The translations under genes were made by a program, and so were the position numbers. The notes below the pieces were generated by a model. It saw only the letters and a program-made list of their open reading frames with translations. It was not told where the DNA came from and did not search any database. From Breviolum minutum Mf 1.05b.01 (taxonomy: Eukaryota > Sar > Dinophyceae > Suessiales > Symbiodiniaceae), in assembly GCA_000507305.1 (NCBI GenBank), contig DF239898.1:62001-126000 (forward strand): a stretch of 64,000 nt of DNA. The letters are read 5' to 3'. How positions within the stretch are numbered: the first letter of the stretch is position 1; every line of letters starts with the position of its first letter. Below are positions 56,217 to 64,000 of this stretch, piece after piece.

Positions 56217-56319
56217 ATGCAAAATGTGTCCGGTGCGATAAAGTCGCACGCTTTAGACGGCAAGATTGCTTTCCAAGCCAGGATGGATGGTGTGTTCAAG
56301 ATCCAGTGGCGGAGCATAA
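56217..56319 (+). CDS. coding exon, weakly GOLD (p24/TMED)-like
   Basis: After GACAAG| the frame reads MQNVSGAIKSHALDGKIAFQ then ARMDGVFKIQWRSI, to A|GTTAGT. The pattern GK-x-x-F-x-A-x-MDG-x-x-K matches the core of p24/TMED GOLD domains, which sort ER-Golgi cargo. The characteristic CFSN and the TM tail were not found, so this is a lead only. Splice sites and phase are good. Confidence 0.45.
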
Positions 56320-57230
56320 GTTAGTGCCAGAGTTTCCGTATGAAATGGAGTCTTTCTTGCCTGAAATTTGAAAAGATTGTTCACCTTGTATAGCACCCAT
56401 TGGACCATGAATGACAGGCCTTGCAATAAGCAGTACACGAGGAAGTAAGACAAGTAAGACACCCGCATCCGCTTTAGACTTTGCATTTGATCCATGGATG
56501 GTTTTCACGTGGTGCACTTGGTGGCTCCATGTGTTTCATCAATATTCATGATAATCATGATACTTGTAGTATGATATGAGATGAGACACGTCACACAGTG
56601 AGCTCAGGTCATGAGTTCTGGGATGTCGACAACAATTCTGGTTTTCCAGGTTTTGTCAACTTTCATTGGATCCGCAGGTTTCAGTAGATTGGCTGCAACT
56701 AGTACAGCGCAGTGCAGTACCACATTTCTTTGACATCGTTTTGCCATGTCCTGATTGCAGTGAATGTTTGAGAAGCCCATGCTATTTAGGACAGTTTTGT
56801 CATATGGTACTTGTAAGGCGCAATGAGATGAAGTCATATAGTCAGAATGTCATGGCTCAACTGTCAATGTCTAGCTCGAGTCTGATTCTGAGGCATCATT
56901 TCTTCAGCCGCTCATCATGCGCACCTTACCTGACCACTAGTGGAATGTATGCATGTATACACTGTATCTGTATTTTCATGTTTTTGGTGTACATATGCAG
57001 ACAAGAATGACAAGAGATGCTGGTGTACTGGCTCAGATCACGAGTTGTTGGAAACTCTGATTTGCCTGTTTTAAACTTCCATCAGATTTGGGTATGACAG
57101 ACGTTTCACGTGGAGCACAATTTGAACGAGAAGTGTAGAGTGCATACTGTACACCAGTAGAAGAGGAGGAAGGGGGGTAAAAAGCTAATAATTTGAGGAG
57201 ACAATTTGCGTAGTATAGAAGTGTTGAAAA
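56320..57230. other. mostly unassigned; fragmentary coding signal near 56.6-56.8 kb
   Basis: Around 56,650-56,810 two + frames and one - frame look weakly coding (for example VSVDWLQLVQRSAVPHFFDI), but boundaries conflict. No call is made. Confidence 0.3.
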
Positions 57231-57231
57231 T

Positions 57232-57600
57232 ACAGCCACAACAACACCAACAACAGCAACAAGAGCAACACGATCCACAAAAGCAACACCACAACAGCAT
57301 CAACAACCTCAACAATAGAAACAAACAAACGCAGTAACAGTAGCAACAAGAGCAACACGAGCAACAGCAAGAGCAGCAGCAACAACAACAACAACAACAA
57401 CAAGAGCAACATGATCCACAAAAGCAACACCACAACGGCATCAACAACCTCAACAATAGAAACAAACAAACCAGTAACAGTAGCAACAAGAGCAACACGA
57501 GCAACAGCAAGAGCAGCAACAGCAACAACAGCACACAAACAATACAAACAGCAGCAACGACAGCAGCAGCAACAAGAACAAGAAGAACATCGACAGATAA
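57232..57600. repeat. CAA/CAG-rich low complexity with a 141-bp tandem duplication
   Basis: The landmark GATCCACAAAAGCAACACC occurs at 57272 and again at 57413, a period of 141 bp. About 110 bp around each is nearly identical. The long Leu/Cys frames on the minus strand and Thr/Gln frames on the plus strand are compositional. Confidence 0.88.
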
Positions 57601-58620
57601 AGCATGACCATAAAACAACACCGCACACAACCCAACAGCCATGCGAGCTACCAATCCAACCCACAAAATCTGAGGTTTCTGAGCTTCAGTACCCAGATCA
57701 CGAAATACTGCACCTGCAGCGAATAGTCACAAGCCGCGATCGCCAATACTGCCGACTCTTTCTCGACTCTTTATTGTCTTCTCCTCACCTTTACTCTTCT
57801 GTAGTCTCCTCTTCTCTGATCTTCTCTTTACTATCGTATTCTCTACTCTTTACTCTTCCCGTATCTCTTCTCTAATCATCTCTCCTTGTGCACTCGTCTC
57901 TACACTCCCCTTCTCGACCCACTTCTCTATGTTCAAACTCTGTTCATCAGAAGTCTCTCAACTAAACAGAATATACTTGATAGTACATCAAAAGACTTCC
58001 TTTGATCACTACACATATATATATATATATGTATTCACATACATATAGTATATATATATGTATGATCAACTTCCTTTGATCACAGAATATACTGATTAAG
58101 GTATACAGTAATCTACGAAATTCATAGATGGGGATGCTGGGGAAACAGCATGAAATAGCAAAGAGATGCGAGGAGATTCTAGGCTGGAAAGCATTAGCGA
58201 GGAGAGGGGAAAACATGTCACAGATTTAATTTTGCTTCCTAGTTTGATATCTCATCATTGTTCTTTGTGGATAGTGATGACAAAAGACATGAATATCATG
58301 CCGATTTCTGCGTAATGCAAAATGAATCAGAATCTACAGCAGATGGCCCATATCTCAGCTAACCATAGCTAACCTCATTTCATAACATGTCAACTGTCAA
58401 ACCAGTTGCAGGCAGGAGGTGCTTATAGGTGCTTGAGGTGAACAGGCAGTAGGACAGCCTCGAGAGAGTGCTTGCGTATGTATACAGTAACACAGGGACC
58501 CCCCTGATGGCATATGATGTGTCCATACAATCAACAATGATTGCCTCAGAAACCGAAATGACGATGTATGATGTTTGACTGTTTCGCATTGGCATAATGC
58601 TTGACCTGCACCTTGCAAAG
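57601..58620. other. stretch with no supported gene
   Basis: A CT-rich stretch (57,760-57,960) with many CTCTTCTC-like words, then AT-rich DNA with a (TA)n run at about 58,014-58,030 and repeated CTTCCTTTGATCAC (57,998 and 58,070). No exon seen. Confidence 0.45.
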
Positions 58621-58708
58621 GTACAACGAGCTGGATCCAGAAAATGATTTCAACTTCAAGAGGAAAGCTTCGGTTGGTGGCCTTTATTTGCAGCTACCTT
58701 TGCTGAAG
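58621..58708 (+). CDS. coding exon 1 of a four-exon chain, unrecognised
   Basis: After TTGCAAAG| comes one base and 29 codons: YNELDPENDFNFKRKASVGG then LYLQLPLLK, to a GC donor AAG|GCAAGT. It ends in phase 0, matching 59001. Frame is unambiguous. Confidence 0.58.
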
Positions 58709-59000
58709 GCAAGTTGAGTCCCATGACCGGAAAAAACCGGAAAATCCTTGCCGTGTCGGGAAAAGAAATCAGTTCCGGATGCTTTTTTGTGATGTTCGTT
58801 GTGCACTGTTCTCATACTAGAAAAGACCTTGAGGTTGAATTACATCGAATGCAGTTGGAGGTATTTAGATCATATACTATAGGCCATTTGTGGATAGCGC
58901 TTGGAGACAGAATGCACGGGGACTGTGAAGAATACATGCCTGGCATTGTATCTTTCGGCATGGACACAGAGGCTAGTGCTCTGGTGTTTCATCTCGCCAG

Positions 59001-59099
59001 GTCCTTCTCGGACTCATCCCATTTGAAACGAAGAAAACTGGTGCTTTGGCTGCTCTGTCTGTGATGCCTGATTGGCGAAACCAAATTGCAGCTGCCATA
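59001..59099 (+). CDS. coding exon 2 of the four-exon chain
   Basis: After CTCGCCAG| 33 codons read VLLGLIPFETKKTGALAALS then VMPDWRNQIAAAI, to a donor ATA|GTCTGT. Phase 0 at both ends. The same frame stays open past this point to a TGA at 59112, then reopens (see findings). Confidence 0.55.
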
Positions 59100-59144
59100 G
59101 TCTGTTGTCCCTGAGGGATTCCTGTGCCTGTGCAAGTAAGCGAG

Positions 59145-59205
59145 ACTTCCCTTGGAGGAGGGGAATTTTACAACCAGCTTTGGCCTCAGCTTGGGCAAGC
59201 GCAAC
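59145..59205 (+). CDS. coding exon 3 of the four-exon chain
   Basis: After AGCGAG| the phase-0 frame reads TSLGGGEFYNQLWPQLGQAQ, ending C|GTGCAA in phase 1. That matches the next exon. The intron before it would be 45 nt and the one after it 56 nt. Confidence 0.45.
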
Positions 59206-59261
59206 GTGCAATTGTACTTGGCACATAGTTTTTTGATATCTTCAACTGATGTTTTCTTCAG

Positions 59262-59467
59262 ACTTCCTCCCCTTTCCATTCATTGGCCGTCACCATGACA
59301 ACAGTGCCAGAGAATCAGGTTGGACCACATTGGATTGCCCTGTTTTTGACCGCAGTGTCTGTACTCCAATCATTTTTTGTGGTGACTTAGTTGCGTTTGG
59401 CGCAATGGAAGCGATCACATATGGGAGGAAAAGTCTACTAGGGAATGTGTTTGAACATGTTGTGCAG
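59262..59467 (+). CDS. coding exon 4 of the four-exon chain, unrecognised
   Basis: After a pyrimidine-rich TTTTCTTCAG| the frame (2 nt plus 68 codons) reads FLPFPFIGRHHDNSARESGW, TTLDCPVFDRSVCTPIIFCG, DLVAFGAMEAITYGRKSLLG, NVFEHVVQ, to the donor CAG|GTGAGA. This is one of the best exons in the window. The fold and function are not recognised. Confidence 0.62.
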
Positions 59468-60215
59468 GTGAGAAGATAGTGTTTGAAAGATGTTGGAAGC
59501 GTGTTGTTGCATGGACTGTGACCTCCGTCACTATACCAAGTCTAGTTGTACACAAGTGCTGATGCTGATTTCGATGTCCTCAAGGTGTGGTTACAATCTT
59601 CATGGCTTACCTAGCAGTCGTGCAGATGAGGTACGCAAACATATTTGTTGCCTGAGTTCGTTGTTAGAATCCAACCTATTCTGGATGCTTACATGCTTTT
59701 GGATCTTTTTCGAATGGTGCTTGCTCATGTCGGGAAAGCTTGTAATTGATTAGGAAATCTTGCAGACGCACTTTGAGAATGTATACATAAGATCATAAGT
59801 ATACGATATGTTTTGCAACCTTTGTTTGAATCGCTCCACAACGGGTGCCTTCTGCCCCGAAGAAAGAAGCTAGTTAGTTTTGGCATTTTAGTGTTTAAGT
59901 TTAAGCCAAAAGCATCCAAAAGGGTAAAAACATCCTGAAACAGTGCTCATGTCAAGGATTTATGAACCTGGCGAAGTCTTTGATGGTGCCAAGCTTATTT
60001 GCTATATCTTATTTTACATCATTGTATCCTGGAATGATGCAATGCCCTGAGAACAGATGCCCTGAGAACAGCTTGTGAACATGTAGAAGGATTTCCAAAC
60101 CCTTGAAAGGGTGTCATAGCGAGAGCAGCAAAATTTGCGAGAATACGGGGTCATTGCCAGCCTGATTCGTTTGTTTCACTTTGTTTCCTTGACTCTCATG
60201 ACCTGAAACTCAAAG

Positions 60216-60285
60216 AATTCACCAAGAATACCTGGAGAGCGTCAAAGCCAAGCTCGGCGAACCACTTGATGAGTCTTCCTCGGAG
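60216..60285 (+). CDS. coding exon, unrecognised
   Basis: After CTCAAAG| the frame reads IHQEYLESVKAKLGEPLDES then SSE, to GAG|GTTGCT. Acidic, helical. Product unknown. Confidence 0.48.
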
Positions 60286-60703
60286 GTTGCTTAACAGCAG
60301 GCTGTTTTTGCTGTGTAACAGTCTTTTTCATGCACTGACCTGCCTCCAACAGATACTCAATATTTTTCATAGTCTGATGGTCTGACAGTAAGATTTTTGA
60401 ATCCGCCGCAGTTTGGCTTCGCTTCAGTTTTGAAAGGATTTCACAAGATTTGTTCAAGATTTGCATAGATTTGACATAGCGGAACCTGCAAGGGGTTTGG
60501 GTTTTTGAGTGGCGCTTCAGGAGGACGTAGGTGTTTGTGCATGAGCGCGTGATCTGAGCTGCGCATGCCGAACGAGTGCACAAATCGATTCACATAGAAA
60601 AGGGCCTGCGCTGACTGCAATACAACCTTTTATAATTTTTTTGGAACTTTTTTAGAAAGCATTTGCCACGTTTTGCTATACTGTTTTTTTTGGGTCAGTG
60701 CAG

Positions 60704-60781
60704 TCATTTCAATCTTCAAGTGTGTTGCGGCAAACCCGAGAGCCTGCCAGGGCGCTCTTCCAGCACCACAGCTTGCGACCG
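60704..60781 (+). CDS. coding exon, penultimate, unrecognised
   Basis: Exactly 26 codons between GTGCAG| and the donor CCG|GTGAGG: SFQSSSVLRQTREPARALFQ then HHSLRP. Phase 0, matching the exon at 61116. Confidence 0.52.
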
Positions 60782-61115
60782 GTGAGGCAAATTGCAACAA
60801 TCAGCTATCAAAAGATCATTAAAAGATATCAACAGATTTCTGAACAACATGCTTTCACAATGTTTTTACATGGCTTTCACTTTGACATTCATGTAATGAT
60901 TCTTGAATTCAGAGCATGCAAAGCAAGATGGACATGATTGAACAAACAAGTATTCGTTATGTCAACAATTGCTTAAGGTCTATGTTCTGAGGCTTTGTGG
61001 CCTCCTTCAAGTTGCAAGATCAAGATATTCAAAGATGCACAACTTTTGGATGGTAGAACGGCTCTGTGATAAACCTTGCAATTGCTAAGCATGTCGAATG
61101 TTGTCCTGTTTGCAG

Positions 61116-61274
61116 AAACTTATCACGGTGGCTCAGCAGGTATTGCAGCCTCGCTTCAGCCCTTCATTGTGTTGCTCGCATGTGACCTTGATGCGAACCT
61201 GCGATTCCACTTATATTTCCGACCTCAACGTATCAGAACCAGACGAAGACGGATATATGCATACTCACAGATGA
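61116..61274 (+). CDS. probable terminal exon, unrecognised
   Basis: After TGTTTGCAG| the phase-0 frame reads KLITVAQQVLQPRFSPSLCC, SHVTLMRTCDSTYISDLNVS and EPDEDGYMHTHR, then TGA (61272-61274). The acidic end and stop are consistent with a C-terminus. Confidence 0.48.
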   Translation, partial: KLITVAQQVLQPRFSPSLCCSHVTLMRTCDSTYISDLNVSEPDEDGYMHTHR

Positions 61275-61462
61275 TATAGCTGTAGTTCTATCGATACATG
61301 GCATGAAGCAAATATGTCAATATATGTCATATTTGTCATATTGTGTCATCTGTAGATTTGATATTATGACCGAAACCAGAACTTAATGTGTTGTGGGTGT
61401 CTACTGTTCTTGCTCGCATTGGTGCTAGTAGTGTTGGCTTCGAATCTGCGTGTGTCCGTCAG

Positions 61463-61653
61463 GACTTGAGGCCCCAAAAGAAATTAAAAAAGTCCCTGGG
61501 TGGAAGTCTGAAACACTGAAGCATGCCAGGGACCTCAACACGCCAGTCTCTCCAGTCTCCAATGCCCGGGCCTACATGCTGAATGCCAGTCTCAGCGAAA
61601 ACCTCAGAAAAGGGTTTTCAATCTCAAAGCAGTGTCTTGTTAGGATGAAGTGA
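61463..61653 (+). CDS. coding exon, unrecognised
   Basis: After CCGTCAG| the frame reads LEAPKEIKKVPGWKSETLKH, ARDLNTPVSPVSNARAYMLN, ASLSENLRKG, open to a TGA at 61651. It may end earlier at a donor. Codon use looks coding in the first 45 codons. Confidence 0.42.
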
Positions 61654-62046
61654 AGATTTTACAGGATCTGGTGTCAAATTCGAGGAAAACTGAGAAGACG
61701 AATTCACAGCTTCCAAGGTCATTGTGCATTCAGTCTCACTGAGGGGTAAAGCGGAAAAGACTTTGAACACTTTCAAGAGCAAAGCCAGAGAGGAAAGGAA
61801 TGATGCGAGGAAACGTACCTAAACTTGATACAGTAGCAAGTTTGCATATCAAGCCTATGAAATTTGTAGCACCTTGCTTTCTTTTGTTTGGGGATTTGGC
61901 GAGTTGAAAGTGTTTACTGTAGCGTTCTCGCCTTGTTCCAACTTACCATGACCCATGCAATTTGGTCCCATACCAACCCTGCCATAGACACGATTTGAAT
62001 AGTTTTCAATATTATCTCGAACATCATTGTGATGCTTTGTGCTCAG

Positions 62047-62118
62047 GTGAACCTGGTGCTAGTGCAGGGCTCGTCAACTGTGCTTGCGAGAGTGGTTCGC
62101 CAACTAACCTATCTTAAT
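62047..62118 (+). CDS. coding exon, unrecognised
   Basis: Exactly 24 codons between TGCTCAG| and AAT|GTACTC: VNLVLVQGSSTVLARVVRQL then TYLN. Beta-strand then helix pattern. Confidence 0.48.
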
Positions 62119-62283
62119 GTACTCGTACATGCAACATGAAGACAGTATAGGTTTACACGGTTATTACATATCTGTGTTGCGCTAACAAAGGTCAGTGGTT
62201 ATAAAACATTACAATATCATACAATATCACGATATCACACATAAAAGATTGCGAATTTAAAGTTGAACGCTCATTTGCTGCAG

Positions 62284-62334
62284 GTAATGTGGACTACACT
62301 ACCAGTTACAAGATATTACAAGCAGTTGTAGCTG
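62284..62334 (+). CDS. short coding exon, unrecognised
   Basis: Between GCTGCAG| and G|GTACCC: NVDYTTSYKILQAVVA. A related-looking VDYTFGSTFSTKPVLSGK frame lies at about 62,384-62,450 and may be the next exon. Confidence 0.42.
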
Positions 62335-62835
62335 GTACCCTCTGAACACTGACAACTATTTGATTTGGGATGCTTTCCGACGTGGACTACACATTTGGAA
62401 GTACCTTTTCCACAAAGCCTGTACTTTCGGGAAAGCCATTTGGCTCTAGCTTGCAGATCCAGAACAGATAGTTTTGAGCGACTGGCACTTCCTGAGCATG
62501 CCGTGCCTCGCCTCTAAACAAGCTTCCAAGAGTAGCAAGCATGTTTTTTTAGGTGTTTTCAACAGTTTTGTGTTTTAATCTTTGCTAAAATGATTCTAAG
62601 CTTAGTTTGTGTGTTTTCCATTGTTTTCCTAGCTGCCCTAGAAAGAGCTATATTACAAAAATGCACGAAAGACCTAGTTGCCACCAAGCTTTTCGCGAGT
62701 GAGGTTCATGAATTCCATCTTCAACTCGGCAGAGGCAATTTCTTTTTGTCAAATTTGTCAAATTTCGTAGTTTGACTTGTTGCTTCCTTTGTCAAATCGA
62801 TTATCTCTGGTGTCTGAACGTGTTGAATGTAACAG

Positions 62836-63057
62836 AGTATCAAAGTTGCCATCGGGGACATGATACTTGAAGGACATATGGAAAGCTGCTTGCCAAAAAC
62901 CACGTCACACTTGCGCAAAAGAAGATTAAAGTTAAAGATTATATACAATGATATCACTGAGCGTCTTGAACACCACTGCATTGCAGCTGTGCTGATTTGC
63001 CGCTCTCCACCACTCCTTAGCCAAGTGTTGCAGTTGATTTTGGTTCATGACCACTAG
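62836..63057 (+). CDS. coding segment, possibly terminal, unrecognised
   Basis: After TAACAG| the frame reads SIKVAIGDMILEGHMESCLP, KTTSHLRKRRLKLKIIYNDI, TERLEHHCIAAVLICRSPPL, open to TAG (63055-63057). The middle may contain a splice site. Product unknown. Confidence 0.4.
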   Translation, partial: SIKVAIGDMILEGHMESCLPKTTSHLRKRRLKLKIIYNDITERLEHHCIAAVLICRSPPLLSQVLQLILVHDH

Positions 63058-63116
63058 TATCACCATCCGAGGCCGCTCATAGCCACCGATCATAATCTTG
63101 AAAAGTTGACGAAGAC

Positions 63117-63157
63117 ATATTATATTATATTATATTATATTATATTATATTATATTT
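63117..63157. repeat. (TATTA)n pentanucleotide microsatellite
   Basis: About eight tandem TATTA units in AT-rich DNA. The window from 63,060 to about 63,550 is otherwise AT-rich without a gene. Confidence 0.85.
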
Positions 63158-63843
63158 GCATTTACATGTACAACATGCATATGATAGATATTAATGGATT
63201 ATACATCGATTATATTATATTGTAAGCGTATACACCTACAGTCTACACAAACGAGCCTTTGGTCAATGTTTCTGGTTATTTTCCGGGTAGCGGGTATGGA
63301 AACCATTGGCAACACTATCATCTTGTAACATGTTGGAATATAGTAATAAAGTCCTGCAGTGTAAACAATAAGTGCAATAGTGCAATATATGATATAGGCT
63401 ACCATGGTGCAAGGTAGTGTAATATAGTGTAAAATAGCAATGTAGTGTATTGTATTGTAATATGTACATTTTTGTACATAATACATTGTAATATATTGTA
63501 GTTGTTTGTGCAATTTGTTCCAATGTGTATTGCAGTGTAGTTCTCGGACGATTCAATTAACATGCCTATCCGGAGCGACAGGTGGCCTCCGTCAACCAGA
63601 GCTTCCCCAAACATCGGGCCCAAGCAAGACGAGCACTACAGCCACTAGGTCGGGGGCAAGATGTGGCAAGTAACTACGAGTCTGGCACGTTGCGGGAAAG
63701 GTGAATGGTGCAATGGTGCAATGGTGCAAGCATATTAAAATAAAAGAGGAAAGGAATCAAAAGGAATCAAAAGGACTGATGAGATGTTGATGCAATTGAT
63801 GCAATGATCTAAAATATGCTCTTCCTGGTGTTTCTTTCCAAAG

Positions 63844-64000
63844 TGTTCTCCGAAACCAGGTCTTGCTGCCATCCAAGCCGGCGTGTCTTGGCCAGAAGCA
63901 GGAAGTCCAGTGGGTGCCAGCCGTGCTGCCATGATGCTTTGCAAAGCGCACAAGAATGGAGCTCAATCTACCAGGCATTGTTGCAAATCTTGCAAACATC
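63844..64000 (+). CDS. coding exon running off the window
   Basis: After TTCCAAAG| the frame reads CSPKPGLAAIQAGVSWPEAG, SPVGASRAAMMLCKAHKNGA, QSTRHCCKSCKH to the last base. Cys and His spacing near the end (H-C-C-x-x-C) could be a zinc-binding start. Partial at the 3' side. Confidence 0.5.

Noticed and set aside
57106-57666. Minus-strand Leu/Cys-rich 159-186-codon ORFs
   Set aside because: Compositional shadows of the CAA/CAG array with its 141-bp duplication.

Overview
This window looks like nuclear DNA of a dinoflagellate, most likely a Symbiodiniaceae-type genome. That is inferred from gene architecture, not from a database match. Long bacterial-style ORFs are almost absent. Coding signal comes as many exons of about 20-200 nt, nearly all on the + strand. 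They are bounded by AG|G-type acceptors and by GT donors mixed with apparent GC and GA donors. The background is AT-leaning, with microsatellites and AT-rich spacers. I translated by eye and checked splice phase where possible. Except for a few genes, the exon models are reading-frame hypotheses, and most proteins were not recognised.

Layout. 0-6 kb: unrecognised exons, then two exons of a polytopic membrane protein (4.9-5.3 kb). 6.0-7.7 kb: exons including a possible RhoGEF (DH) domain. 8.7-18 kb: scattered unrecognised exons, a 71-bp tandem repeat (14.2 kb) and CAA/CAG-rich low complexity. 18.4-30.8 kb: the best-supported gene, a DEAD-box RNA helicase in about two dozen exons, with motifs Q, I, Ia, Ib, II, III, IV, V and VI readable in order. 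Motif II is split by an intron, with its 'AD' on a 22-nt micro-exon. 31.6-32.1 kb: a very AT-rich spacer.

32.4-35.6 kb is the oddest part. An almost intron-free block encodes WD40-type beta-propeller sequence followed by a nucleotidyltransferase that resembles the SMODS/CD-NTase (cGAS/DncV-like) class. It changes reading frame several times. Two direct repeats of about 230-250 bp, offset by exactly 3,000 bp, flank it. It could be a captured or retroposed conflict-system-like module, now decaying or carrying assembly indels.

37-41 kb: exons, ending in a terminal exon at 40.56 kb. 43-53.6 kb: a dense run of exons including a short SUI1 (eIF1/DENR-like) segment and a probable transmembrane tail. 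54.5-64 kb: more exon chains, including a weakly GOLD/p24-like pair, and a segment where an in-frame TGA may lie in a 45-nt intron. Several consistent exon joins imply very short introns (22-56 nt). No rRNA, tRNA, CRISPR array or recognisable intact transposon was found.
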